A stretch of 64,000 bases of DNA. It comes from Thiopseudomonas sp. (lineage in GTDB: Bacteria; Pseudomonadota; Gammaproteobacteria; Pseudomonadales; Pseudomonadaceae). The stretch is from NCBI GenBank assembly GCA_023228985.1, contig JALOAC010000010.1:1-64000 (forward strand), written 5' to 3'. Position 1 is the first letter of the stretch; every line of letters begins with the position of its first letter. Below are positions 32,729 through 41,289 of the stretch, piece after piece. Below the pieces are notes generated by a model, which was given only the letters and a program-made list of their open reading frames with translations, was not told where the DNA came from and made no database searches. A program made the position numbers and the translations under genes.

Positions 32729-35404
32729 ATGTCCGCTGATGAACTTGTGCTGTTTGATGCTGCCGATTTTAAACTGCGCCTGGCTCAGCATGACAACCAT
32801 TTGGAAGTATTCCGCTCCACCCTTGAGCATGCACGTCTAACGCTGGATCAATGCTTTTTAGATGGACGCGATATCGAACAGCTGGTGCATGCGCGCGCCA
32901 AAGTTATTGACCAGATTATCAGTCATGCTTGGGTACATTATGGCTTAGAGAATCACAGTAACTGCCTCAGCCTTATTGCCGTCGGTGGCTACGGTCGTGC
33001 CGAGTTACACCCTCATTCAGATATCGATTTGCTGGTACTGATGGAGCACGAGCCTAATACCCCGCTGCAAGAACATATCGGTCAGTTCCTCACTTTTCTG
33101 TGGGATATTGGCTTAGAAGTTGGTCATAGCGTGCGCACGCTAGCTGAGTGCCTCACTGAAGCAGCCAATGATTTAAGCATCATTACCAACCTCATGGAAA
33201 GCCGCACCGTGATTGGCTCACACCAGCTGCATAAAACCCTAAGCGAGCAACTAGGTCCGCAGTATATGTGGCCCAGCGAAACATTTTTTTTAAGCAAGCG
33301 CGAAGAACAGCGCGCAAGACACGACAAATATAACGACACCGAATACAATCTTGAGCCCAATGTTAAAAGCTCTCCCGGCGGTCTGCGTGATATCCAAACT
33401 ATTTTATGGATTGCACAGCGACGCTTTGGCATGCGCAGCTTAGCCAGCCTTGAAGCACCGGGTTTTTTGACCACCAACGAATATCAGCTGTTGGTCCGCT
33501 CTCAGGCGTTTTTATGGCGTGTACGTTACGCTTTGCATATGTTGGCTGGACGCGCCGAAGATCGTCTGCTACTGGAGTATCAACACAAAGTTGCCGAGCT
33601 ATTTGGCTTTCATGGTGATGACGCCAAGCAAGCCATCGAACACTTTATGCAGCAGTACTACCGCACCGTAATGAGCGTGGCTGAACTGAGCGATTTTACT
33701 AATCAGTTCCTTGAAGAAAACATCTTACGCCCAACCAGTACCGCACTGCCGGTGCTGTTGAATGAGCGTTTTCGGGTGCGTGATGGCTTTCTTGAGCACG
33801 TTGATACGGACGTCTTTCGTAAAACCCCCTCGGCCATTTTGGAAGTCTTTGTTCTGCTGGCCAAGCACCCAGAAATCAAAGGGGCGCGCTCTGAAACCAT
33901 TCGTTTACTACGCGACCACCGTCATTTGATTGATGACGAGTTTCGTCTAGACCCACGCAATACCGCGCTGTTTATCGAGTTATTCAGCTGCCAAGAAGGC
34001 GTGCATATGAATCTCAGACGGATGAGTAGATACGGGATTTTAGGCCGTTATCTACCGGAATTTGGCCGCATTATCGGACAAATGCAGCATGACCTTTATC
34101 ATATTTATACCGTGGATGCGCACAGCCTTAATCTAATCAAGCATCTGCGCAAACTACGTCACGCGGATTTTGCAGAAAAGTTCTCCCTAGCCAGCGCCAT
34201 CATGAGCCGCTTACCCAAAACAGAGCTCATTTACCTTGCTGGCCTCTACCATGATATTGGCAAAGGTCGCGGCGGCGATCATTCCGAGCTTGGCGCCCTG
34301 GATGCCGAGGCTTTTGCTGTACGTCATCAGCTACCCACGTGGGATAGACGCCTAATGGTTTGGCTAGTGCGCAACCATTTAATTATGTCTGAAACAGCGC
34401 AACGTAAAGATATTACCGACCCCGAAGTCATCTACAATTTTGCCAGGCAGGTGGGTGAGCAAATCCGTTTGGACTACCTGTACGTGCTCACAGTAGCTGA
34501 TCTCAATGCCACCAATCCCAAACTCTGGAACTCTTGGCGCGCACAACTGTTGCGTCAACTGTATAGCGAAACCCGTCGCGCGCTCAGACGTGGACTGGAA
34601 AACCCATTAGAACGCGATGAGCAAATAGAAACCCGGCAAACCACCGCCTTAAGCCTATTAAGCGCAGAAAATATTTCCTTAGAGGCCGTTAATCAACTTT
34701 GGGCAACGCTGGATGATGATTATTTTTTACGCCATAGCGCTGGTGATATCGCTTGGCATAGCGCTGCATTAGTTCAGCATGGCAACAGCCACGAACCTTT
34801 AGTGTTAGTGCGCGAAACCAGTCAGCGTGGCTTTGATGGCGGCTCGCAGGTGTTCGTCTACGCCCCTAATCGCAGCGATCTATTTGCCGCAACCGCAGCC
34901 ACCTTGGATCAGCTGAATTTGAGTATTCTCGAAGCACGCATTATGACCTCCAGCGCGCAAGTCGCCATTGAAAGTTACATTGTGTTAGAGGCCGATGGTG
35001 AGCGCATTGGCGATAATCCAGAGCGTATTCAAGCCATTCGCCAAGGGCTGAATAATGCGTTGCACAACCCGGATAAATTTCCTGAAATCATTCAGCGCCG
35101 TGTACCTAGGCGCTTAAAGCACTTTGCCTTTAGCCCACAAGTCAACATTAGTAATGATGCACAGCGTCCTTATACAGTCGTCGAGGTTGTCGCACCGGAC
35201 CGACCCGGTTTGCTGGCACGTATTGCGCGGGTGTTTTTAGAATTTAACCTATCACTGGTGAGTGCCAAAATTATCACTCAGGGCGAGCGCATTGAAGACG
35301 TGTTTTTCTTAACCGACAATAACGGTCAACCTTTAACTGATCCTCAGTTGTGCGGCAGGCTAAAAGAAGCTCTGATAGCACAACTGGCCACCAGTATTAG
35401 CTAA
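32729..35404 (+). CDS. glnD: Bifunctional uridylyltransferase / uridylyl-removing enzyme (PII sensor)
   Basis: Senses glutamine and adds or removes UMP on PII proteins. The start at 32729 has AAGAGGT in front and gives 891 residues. The nucleotidyltransferase motif GGYGRAELHPHSDIDLLVL lies near 88-106, the HD hydrolase motif YHDIGKGRGGDHSELG near 510, and two ACT domains end the chain (from about 700; the second with VVEVVAPDRPGLLARI). All catalytic signatures are present. Confidence 0.97.
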   Translation: MSADELVLFDAADFKLRLAQHDNHLEVFRSTLEHARLTLDQCFLDGRDIEQLVHARAKVIDQIISHAWVHYGLENHSNCLSLIAVGGYGRAELHPHSDIDLLVLMEHEPNTPLQEHIGQFLTFLWDIGLEVGHSVRTLAECLTEAANDLSIITNLMESRTVIGSHQLHKTLSEQLGPQYMWPSETFFLSKREEQRARHDKYNDTEYNLEPNVKSSPGGLRDIQTILWIAQRRFGMRSLASLEAPGFLTTNEYQLLVRSQAFLWRVRYALHMLAGRAEDRLLLEYQHKVAELFGFHGDDAKQAIEHFMQQYYRTVMSVAELSDFTNQFLEENILRPTSTALPVLLNERFRVRDGFLEHVDTDVFRKTPSAILEVFVLLAKHPEIKGARSETIRLLRDHRHLIDDEFRLDPRNTALFIELFSCQEGVHMNLRRMSRYGILGRYLPEFGRIIGQMQHDLYHIYTVDAHSLNLIKHLRKLRHADFAEKFSLASAIMSRLPKTELIYLAGLYHDIGKGRGGDHSELGALDAEAFAVRHQLPTWDRRLMVWLVRNHLIMSETAQRKDITDPEVIYNFARQVGEQIRLDYLYVLTVADLNATNPKLWNSWRAQLLRQLYSETRRALRRGLENPLERDEQIETRQTTALSLLSAENISLEAVNQLWATLDDDYFLRHSAGDIAWHSAALVQHGNSHEPLVLVRETSQRGFDGGSQVFVYAPNRSDLFAATAATLDQLNLSILEARIMTSSAQVAIESYIVLEADGERIGDNPERIQAIRQGLNNALHNPDKFPEIIQRRVPRRLKHFAFSPQVNISNDAQRPYTVVEVVAPDRPGLLARIARVFLEFNLSLVSAKIITQGERIEDVFFLTDNNGQPLTDPQLCGRLKEALIAQLATSIS

Positions 35405-35440
35405 CCCAAAATTACTCATTAAATAAACAAGGACCAACGC

Positions 35441-35614
35441 ATGGATAACCCACTCAATATTATGACCAGTATTATAGTACTCAGCATGATTGTGCTGATT
35501 GTTGGTTATACGTGGCGGGATAAAGCTTGGGGGCCGGTAGTTGTATTGCTGGGCATTCTAACCATGATGAGTTCGCTCAGCTACCGCATTGTTTTAGCCG
35601 TATCCATACACTAA
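35441..35614 (+). CDS. Small membrane protein between glnD and the ArsC-like gene
   Basis: A 57-residue protein starting at an ATG with AAGGA ten bases upstream. Two hydrophobic segments are visible: about 7-23 (IMTSIIVLSMIVLIVGY) and about 32-56 (GPVVVLLGILTMMSS onward), separated by the short charged turn TWRDKAWG. It fits snugly between glnD (36 bases) and the next gene (11 bases), so it is likely part of the same transcript. I do not recognise a family; no function is proposed. Confidence 0.7.
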   Translation: MDNPLNIMTSIIVLSMIVLIVGYTWRDKAWGPVVVLLGILTMMSSLSYRIVLAVSIH

Positions 35615-35625
35615 GGAGAACAACA

Positions 35626-35982
35626 ATGACTCAGTTAACTCTGTATGGCATCAAAGCTTGCGACACCATGAAGAAAGCCATGAATTGGCTGCAAGAGCAC
35701 GAACATGTCTTTGAGTTTCATGATTACAAAAAACAAACCATTGACGCCGCCTCATTAGAACGCTGGTGCAACGAGCACGGCTGGGAAACTATTTTAAACC
35801 GCAAAGGTACTACCTTTCGCAAGCTCGACGAGGATCGCAAACAGGATTTAGACCAGAACAAAGCCATCGCCCTGATGCTGGAAAACAATTCCATGATCAA
35901 GCGCCCCGTGCTCGACTTGGGCGCGCGCACACTGGTGGGCTTTAAGCCTGACTACTATCAAGCCGAACTCGCAAAACGCTGA
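35626..35982 (+). CDS. ArsC/YffB-like thioredoxin-fold protein
   Basis: A 118-residue ArsC/Spx-superfamily protein starting at the ATG with AAGGAG ten bases upstream; the longer frame from 35527 crosses the previous gene. LYGIKACDTMKKAMNWL carries a single active-type cysteine (Cys11), and NRKGTTFRKL and IKRPVLDLG are the conserved middle and Arg-Pro loop. It is most like YffB of E. coli, for which glutathione-dependent reductase activity is proposed, so true arsenate reductase activity should not be assumed. It sits next to csdA in a sulfur-related neighbourhood. Confidence 0.88.
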   Translation: MTQLTLYGIKACDTMKKAMNWLQEHEHVFEFHDYKKQTIDAASLERWCNEHGWETILNRKGTTFRKLDEDRKQDLDQNKAIALMLENNSMIKRPVLDLGARTLVGFKPDYYQAELAKR

Positions 35983-35989
35983 GCCAACC

Positions 35990-37195
35990 ATGCAGCAACT
36001 GCACTCCCCTTGGCGTCACCTATTTCCCGGCATACAACAGCTAAACGATACCGGTCAGGTCTGGCTCGACAGTGCCGCCACCGCACAAAAGCCTCAAGCC
36101 ATGCTGGACGCCTTGCTGCAGTATTATCAGCAGGGCGTTGCCAATGTGCATCGCGCCCAGCATCAACCCGGTGAACGCGCCACCTTAGCTTTTGAACAGG
36201 CACGTCAACTGGCCGCCCACTGGCTCAACGCGTCTAACAGTGACTGCATTATTTTCACTAAAGGCACCACCGAAGGCCTTAACTTGCTCAGCCATGCGCT
36301 GGCAGGACAATTCAACGCCGGTGATGAAATCCTGCTCAGCGGTTACGAACACCACGCCAACCTACTGCCATGGCAGCAACTCGCACAACGGCAACAACTG
36401 CAGCTAAAAATTTTACCGGTCGATAACAACGGTACGATCGAGATCGCCCACGCGGCCGACTACTTTAATTCGCGCACGCGCTTATTAGCCATCAGCCCGC
36501 TGTCCAACGTGCTGGGGCAACTACACAGCCTGCAACCCCTGCTCGCACAGGCGCGCGCCCAATCCATTATTACTGTAGTGGATGGCGCGCAATACGCAGT
36601 ACATCGCCAGCCTGACGTGCAACAGCTAGATTGTGATTTTTTTGTTTGCTCCAGCCACAAACTCTACGGCCCCGATGGTGTTGGACTGCTCTATGCCCAC
36701 CCTGAGCAGCACGCGCTCATGCAGCCCTGGCAATGGGGCGGGGAAATGATTGAACACTGCACCTATCAAAGCGCACAAGCCCGCGCCCTACCCTTAGGCT
36801 TTGAAGCCGGCACACCGGGTATCGCCAATGCCATAGCGTTTGCAGCCACACTCGAATGGTTGTTGAGCCTAGACAAGGCTGCAGTGCAAGCCCATGAACA
36901 AGCGCTCTTTACGCAATTAAAGCAGGGCTTAACCGAGCGCAACATGCAGATTGTTGGGCAGCCCGATACCGCACTTATTAGCTTTAACGCGCCAGAAGTC
37001 CACCCAGCGGATCTCGCGCATTTATTAAGCGAACAGGGTATTGCCGTGCGCGGCGGGCAACACTGCGCCATGCCTTTATTCCAGCAACTAGGCTTGCCCG
37101 GTGCTGTACGTGTCTCACTGGCGCTGTATAACGACAGCTCGGACCTTCAGGCTTTCTTTCAAGCTCTAGATAAAGCCTTGGAGATACTGACATGA
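35990..37195 (+). CDS. csdA: Cysteine desulfurase (CsdA/SufS group)
   Basis: PLP enzyme that takes sulfur from cysteine, giving alanine and an enzyme persulfide. The PLP lysine is Lys224 (CSSHKLYGPDGVG) and the active cysteine Cys359 is in RGGQHCAMP, the group II pattern. Length 401 residues. The gene overlaps csdE by four bases (ATGA), so the pair is translationally coupled. The absence of sufBCD nearby supports CsdA over SufS. Confidence 0.93.
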   Translation: MQQLHSPWRHLFPGIQQLNDTGQVWLDSAATAQKPQAMLDALLQYYQQGVANVHRAQHQPGERATLAFEQARQLAAHWLNASNSDCIIFTKGTTEGLNLLSHALAGQFNAGDEILLSGYEHHANLLPWQQLAQRQQLQLKILPVDNNGTIEIAHAADYFNSRTRLLAISPLSNVLGQLHSLQPLLAQARAQSIITVVDGAQYAVHRQPDVQQLDCDFFVCSSHKLYGPDGVGLLYAHPEQHALMQPWQWGGEMIEHCTYQSAQARALPLGFEAGTPGIANAIAFAATLEWLLSLDKAAVQAHEQALFTQLKQGLTERNMQIVGQPDTALISFNAPEVHPADLAHLLSEQGIAVRGGQHCAMPLFQQLGLPGAVRVSLALYNDSSDLQAFFQALDKALEILT

Positions 37196-37599
37196 GCCTA
37201 TTAAGCCCTGCAGCACACAACACCTTGAGCGAATTCCAAGGCTGCCACAGCTGGGAAAACCGCGCCCGCCTGCTGCTTAAATACGGACAACAGCTCGCCT
37301 CTATCACCCACGAACAGCGCCAGCAAGACAACCTCATTCGTGGCTGTGAAAGCCCCGTCTGGTGCCTACTACAACAGCAAGACGGCACATTACAGATTCA
37401 ACTGGACACCGATGCGCGCTTATTAAAAGGCTTGCTCGCTGTTTTGCTGGTGCGCATCCAAGGCATCACTGCCGCTGATCTGGCACAGGTGGATATCAAC
37501 GACTGGTTCACGCAACTGGGCCTTAGCCGCCAACTCTCACCCTCGCGCAGCAACGGTCTTAACGCCGTTATCCAGCATATCCGCACGCAACTCGCTTAA
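37192..37599 (+). CDS. csdE: Sulfur acceptor protein (CsdE/SufE family)
   Basis: A 135-residue SufE-type protein that accepts the persulfide sulfur from CsdA. Cys52 in LIRGCESPVW is the acceptor. ARLLLKYGQQL at the start of the fold and NDWFTQLGLSRQLSPSRSNGL near the end are typical. The start lies inside the csdA stop. Confidence 0.93.
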   Translation: MSLLSPAAHNTLSEFQGCHSWENRARLLLKYGQQLASITHEQRQQDNLIRGCESPVWCLLQQQDGTLQIQLDTDARLLKGLLAVLLVRIQGITAADLAQVDINDWFTQLGLSRQLSPSRSNGLNAVIQHIRTQLA

Positions 37600-37636
37600 C
37601 CTGCCAAACGGATAGCACGTGCCAGTAAGCACACTA

Positions 37637-37666
37637 TTGGCAAGCATATTCATATGCCTTTATAGT
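37637..37666 (+). promoter_or_regulatory. Probable cysD promoter
   Basis: TTGGCA (37637-37642), an 18-base spacer and TATAGT (37661-37666). Transcription would begin near 37673, leaving a leader of roughly 78 bases. A CysB site could not be defined by eye. Confidence 0.5.
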
Positions 37667-37750
37667 CTAGATAACCGATTTAATAGAACAAACCCCCATG
37701 TTAAAGTTCTCCGTCCCTATTGCCTGACTCGCAACAAAAGAGAACCCATC

Positions 37751-38668
37751 ATGGTTGATACCCTAACCCACCTGAAACAACTCGAAGCCGAAAGCATCCA
37801 CATCATCCGCGAAGTCGCGGCAGAGTTTGCTAATCCCGTCATGCTGTACTCCATCGGCAAAGACTCGGCAGTAATGCTACACCTAGCGCGTAAAGCCTTT
37901 TATCCGGGCAAGCTGCCTTTCCCAGTACTGCACGTGGATACCCGCTGGAAGTTTCAGGAGATGTACCGTTTTCGCGAGCAAATGGTGCAGGATTTCGACC
38001 TCAACCTGCTCACCCACACCAATCCCGACGGCATTGCCCAAGACATCAATCCCTTTGTCCACGGCAGCGCCGTGCACACCGACATTATGAAAACCGAAGG
38101 GCTAAAGCAAGCGCTGGATCGCCACGGCTTCGATGCCGCGTTTGGTGGCGCGCGCCGCGACGAAGAAAAATCCCGCGCTAAAGAACGCGTGTATTCCTTC
38201 CGTGATGGCAAACACCGCTGGGACCCAAAAAACCAGCGACCCGAATTGTGGAATATTTACAACGGCAAGATTAACCAAGGCGAATCGATTCGCGTCTTCC
38301 CACTTTCCAACTGGACCGAGCTGGATATCTGGCAATACATCTATTTAGAGAGCATCCCTATCGTACCGCTGTACTTCGCCGCCGAGCGCGAAGTTATCGA
38401 GCTCAACGGCACACTGGTATTAATTGATGACGAACGCATCTTGCAGCACCTCTCTGCCGAACAAAAAGCACGCATCCAAAAGAAAAGCGTGCGTTTTCGC
38501 ACCCTGGGCTGTTACCCATTAACCGGTGCGGTGGAATCCACCGCCAGCACCTTGCCGGAAATCATCCAAGAAATGCTGCTCACCCGCACCTCCGAACGCC
38601 AAGGCCGCGTCATTGACCACGACGGTGCTGGCTCGATGGAAGAGAAAAAACGTCAGGGGTATTTTTAG
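37751..38668 (+). CDS. cysD: Sulfate adenylyltransferase subunit 2
   Basis: Catalytic subunit that makes APS from sulfate and ATP. The frame opens earlier, but the ATG at 37751 (AAGAGA upstream) gives the standard start MVDTLTHLKQLEAESIHI and 305 residues. LYSIGKDSAVM (about 31-41) is the PP-loop, and GGARRDEEKSRAKER is a conserved segment. Normally it is joined closely to cysN; here 504 bases with repeats separate them. Confidence 0.96.
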   Translation: MVDTLTHLKQLEAESIHIIREVAAEFANPVMLYSIGKDSAVMLHLARKAFYPGKLPFPVLHVDTRWKFQEMYRFREQMVQDFDLNLLTHTNPDGIAQDINPFVHGSAVHTDIMKTEGLKQALDRHGFDAAFGGARRDEEKSRAKERVYSFRDGKHRWDPKNQRPELWNIYNGKINQGESIRVFPLSNWTELDIWQYIYLESIPIVPLYFAAEREVIELNGTLVLIDDERILQHLSAEQKARIQKKSVRFRTLGCYPLTGAVESTASTLPEIIQEMLLTRTSERQGRVIDHDGAGSMEEKKRQGYF

Positions 38669-38687
38669 TCCAGCTATACACAGTGAA

Positions 38688-38792
38688 GGCGCAGAGGCCG
38701 TAGTTCTGTAAAGACGCTGCCAGTACGTCCCTGTAAGCTCGCTGTCGCCATCCATGGCGACAAACGCTTTACACCACTACAGCCTCCGCACC
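38688..38792 (-). repeat. Palindromic intergenic repeat, copy A (inverted orientation)
   Basis: About 105 bases with imperfect complementary arms (GGCGCAGAGGCCGTAGT at the left; ACTACAGCCTCCGCACC at the right) and an inner perfect hairpin TGTCGCCA-TCCA-TGGCGACA. Read on the minus strand it shares with the two direct copies the core hairpin CGCCAnGGATGGCG and the word TTACAGGGACGTA (CTACAGGGATGTA there), but its arms are a different sequence. Confidence 0.65.
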
Positions 38793-38829
38793 AACCAGCT
38801 ACGTACTAACTGAAGCCAACACAAGTATT

Positions 38830-38941
38830 GAACAAGGGGTTAGGCACAGAACTGCAAAGCTTGTAGCGCCAAGGATGGCGCTATAGAGCCTACAGGGATG
38901 TATTCACGGCGACTTTGCAGAGCTGGGCCTAACACCGACAC
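38830..38941 (+). repeat. Palindromic intergenic repeat, copy B
   Basis: A 112-base unit nearly identical (two differences) to 38994-39105. Arms GTTAGGCACAGAACTGC and GCAGAGCTGGGCCTAAC pair with three mismatches; inside is the perfect hairpin TAGCGCCA-AGGA-TGGCGCTA followed by CCTACAGGGATGTATTCAC. Confidence 0.85.
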
Positions 38942-38993
38942 ACAACCAAACAACTGAAATAAAACAAAACAACCCAAACCCAACACAAACATG

Positions 38994-39105
38994 GAACAAG
39001 GGGTTAGGCACAGAACTGCAAAGCTTATAGCGCCAAGGATGGCGCTACAGAGCCTACAGGGATGTATTCACGGCGACTTTGCAGAGCTGGGCCTAACACC
39101 GACAC
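38994..39105 (+). repeat. Palindromic intergenic repeat, copy C
   Basis: Direct repeat of copy B offset by 164 bases, differing at two positions around the inner hairpin. The A/C-rich leader after it (CCACACCCACACACAAC and onward) leads into the cysNC ribosome binding site. The two copies look like a recent local duplication. Confidence 0.85.
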
Positions 39106-39172
39106 CCACACCCACACACAACACTGACACAAACAACCAAACACCACAGAATAAAGAAAAGAGAACCCAGCC

Positions 39173-41068
39173 ATGAGCCACCAATCCGAGTTAATCAGCC
39201 AAGATATTCTCAGCTATCTAGCCCAACACGAACGCAAAGAACTGCTACGTTTCCTCACCTGCGGCAACGTCGACGACGGCAAAAGCACCTTAATTGGTCG
39301 GCTATTACACGACTCAAAAATGATCTACGAAGATCACCTCGAAGCCATCACCCAAGACTCCAAACGCGTTGGCACCACCGGCGATGACATCGACCTCGCC
39401 CTACTAGTGGACGGCCTACAAGCCGAACGCGAACAAGGCATCACCATCGACGTCGCCTACCGCTACTTCAGCACCGCCAAACGCAAATTCATCATCGCCG
39501 ACACCCCAGGCCACGAACAATACACCCGCAACATGGCCACTGGCGCCTCCACCTGCGATCTGGCCATTATTCTGGTCGACGCACGCAAAGGCATACAAAA
39601 CCAAACCCGCCGCCACAGTTATATCGCCTCACTGCTAGGCATTCGCCACCTAGTCGTCGCCATCAACAAAATGGACTTAATCGACTACAACCAAGACACC
39701 TTCAACGCCATTCGTGAGGACTACCTCGCCTTTGCCGACAAGCTACAGCTCGATGCCGCACAACTGCACTTTGTCCCTCTATCCGCACTCAAAGGCGACA
39801 ACGTGGTTAACCGCAGCGCACACACGCCTTGGTATAACGGCCAAACGCTAATGGAGCTGCTGGAAAGCGTTGATATTCACAGCGCCCCCAAACAATCAGC
39901 CATGCGCTTTCCGGTGCAATACGTGAACCGCCCCAACCTCAACTTTCGCGGTTTTGCTGGCACGCTGGCCTCCGGACAAATCCGCAAAGGCGACCCCATT
40001 AAAGTGCTGCCCGCCGGTACGCAAAGCAAAGTTAAATCCATAGTCACCTTCGATGGCGAGCTGGATCGCGCCATTGCCGGACAAGCCATTACCCTAACAC
40101 TGGAAGATGAAATTGATATTTCCCGTGGTGATTTGATTATCCACCCCAGCAGCGCCCCAATGGTCAGCGACCGCTTTCAAGCAACGCTGGTTTGGCTCGG
40201 TGAAGAACCACTACAACCCGGCAAACGCTACGACATTAAACGCGCCACCACCTACGTGCCCGGCAACATTACCCAAATTGACCAGCGCATTGATGTCAAT
40301 ACATTGGAAAAAAGCCCTGCCAGCCAACTGCAGCTCAACGAAGTGGCGCAAGTCACCCTCAGCTTGGATGCACCACTGGCACTCGACAACTACCTCGATA
40401 ACCGCACCACCGGTGCATTTATCGTGATTGACCGCCTCAGCAATATCACCGTCGGCGCAGGCATGATTCAAACCTCAAGCAGCGCAAACCAAACGGATAC
40501 GCCACTGGGGCAAGGCCGTGTTAACCAGCGTGAACGCCAGCTGCGCTTTGGTCAGCAGCCGGTGACTGTGTTGTTTAGCGGCTTATCCGGCGCGGGCAAA
40601 AGCACGCTAGCCTATGCGCTGGAACGCAGACTCTTTGATACGGGTCGGGCCGTGTATGTGTTGGACGGACAAAACCTGCGTCATGATTTAAACAAAGGCC
40701 TGCCGCCGGATCGAGCTGGACGCGCGCAAAACTGGCGTCGGGCGGCACAGGTCGCGCGACAGTTTAACGAAGCCGGACTGATCAGCCTCTGTGCTTTTGT
40801 GGCCCCGGATAACGAAGGCCGCGAACAAGCCAAAGCCATTATCGGCAAAGAGCGGCTCATCACGGTGTACGTCCAAGCCTCACCGCAAGTATGTCGCGAA
40901 CGCGATCCGCAAGGCTTGTATGCCGCGGGTGAAGACAACATCCCCGGCGAGTCCTTCCCTTACGATATCCCACAGGACGCTGACTTAATCCTCAACACCC
41001 AAGAGCTGAGTGTCGAAGACAGCGTGGAGCAGGTGCTACAACTGCTGCGCCAACGCGCCTTAATTTAA
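39173..41068 (+). CDS. cysNC: Bifunctional sulfate adenylyltransferase subunit 1 / APS kinase
   Basis: A 631-residue fusion of the CysN GTPase with the CysC kinase. GNVDDGKSTLIGRLL (about 31-45) is the P-loop, DTPGHEQYTRNMATGAS the G3 region, and NKMD the G4 motif; beta-barrel domains follow to about 440. The APS kinase domain starts near 460 with GLSGAGKSTLAYALERRL. Fusions of this type are usual in Pseudomonas. AAGAGAACCCA before the ATG repeats the leader seen before cysD. Confidence 0.96.
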   Translation: MSHQSELISQDILSYLAQHERKELLRFLTCGNVDDGKSTLIGRLLHDSKMIYEDHLEAITQDSKRVGTTGDDIDLALLVDGLQAEREQGITIDVAYRYFSTAKRKFIIADTPGHEQYTRNMATGASTCDLAIILVDARKGIQNQTRRHSYIASLLGIRHLVVAINKMDLIDYNQDTFNAIREDYLAFADKLQLDAAQLHFVPLSALKGDNVVNRSAHTPWYNGQTLMELLESVDIHSAPKQSAMRFPVQYVNRPNLNFRGFAGTLASGQIRKGDPIKVLPAGTQSKVKSIVTFDGELDRAIAGQAITLTLEDEIDISRGDLIIHPSSAPMVSDRFQATLVWLGEEPLQPGKRYDIKRATTYVPGNITQIDQRIDVNTLEKSPASQLQLNEVAQVTLSLDAPLALDNYLDNRTTGAFIVIDRLSNITVGAGMIQTSSSANQTDTPLGQGRVNQRERQLRFGQQPVTVLFSGLSGAGKSTLAYALERRLFDTGRAVYVLDGQNLRHDLNKGLPPDRAGRAQNWRRAAQVARQFNEAGLISLCAFVAPDNEGREQAKAIIGKERLITVYVQASPQVCRERDPQGLYAAGEDNIPGESFPYDIPQDADLILNTQELSVEDSVEQVLQLLRQRALI

Positions 41069-41080
41069 CTTCAAAACCCA

Positions 41081-41106
41081 TGCGCTCGTGCACCACGGCG
41101 AGCGCA
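41081..41106 (+). terminator. Possible hairpin terminator after cysNC
   Basis: TGCGCTCG and CGAGCGCA form an 8-bp stem with a 10-base loop 12 bases after the stop. There is no clear T-run, so its role is uncertain. Confidence 0.35.
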
Positions 41107-41221
41107 GCCTCTTCATCCCTGCCGCTATCACCTCACTCCCACAGCAAACTCCCCCGCTCCTGCAAAAAACACTTTGCTGTCAGACAATTTCCTGCCTCGA
41201 TACATTCACGGTATTTAGTGT

Positions 41222-41248
41222 TAAAGTTCGCTTATCATTAGCCGACTA
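41222..41248 (+). promoter_or_regulatory. Sigma-28 (FliA) promoter of the chemoreceptor
   Basis: TAAAGTTC, an 11-base spacer and GCCGACTA match the FliA consensus TAAAGTTT-N11-GCCGATAA in spacing and nearly all bases. Transcription would begin near 41255, 35 bases before the start codon. Confidence 0.8.
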
Positions 41249-41289
41249 ATAGCTTCCTAAGCAACTAATTATTCAGGGACTACTCATTC

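Noticed and set aside
38830..39105. Possible CRISPR-like array between cysD and cysNC
   Set aside because: Only two 112-base copies with one A/C-rich gap; unit length and palindromic layout do not fit CRISPR repeats, and no cas gene is near.
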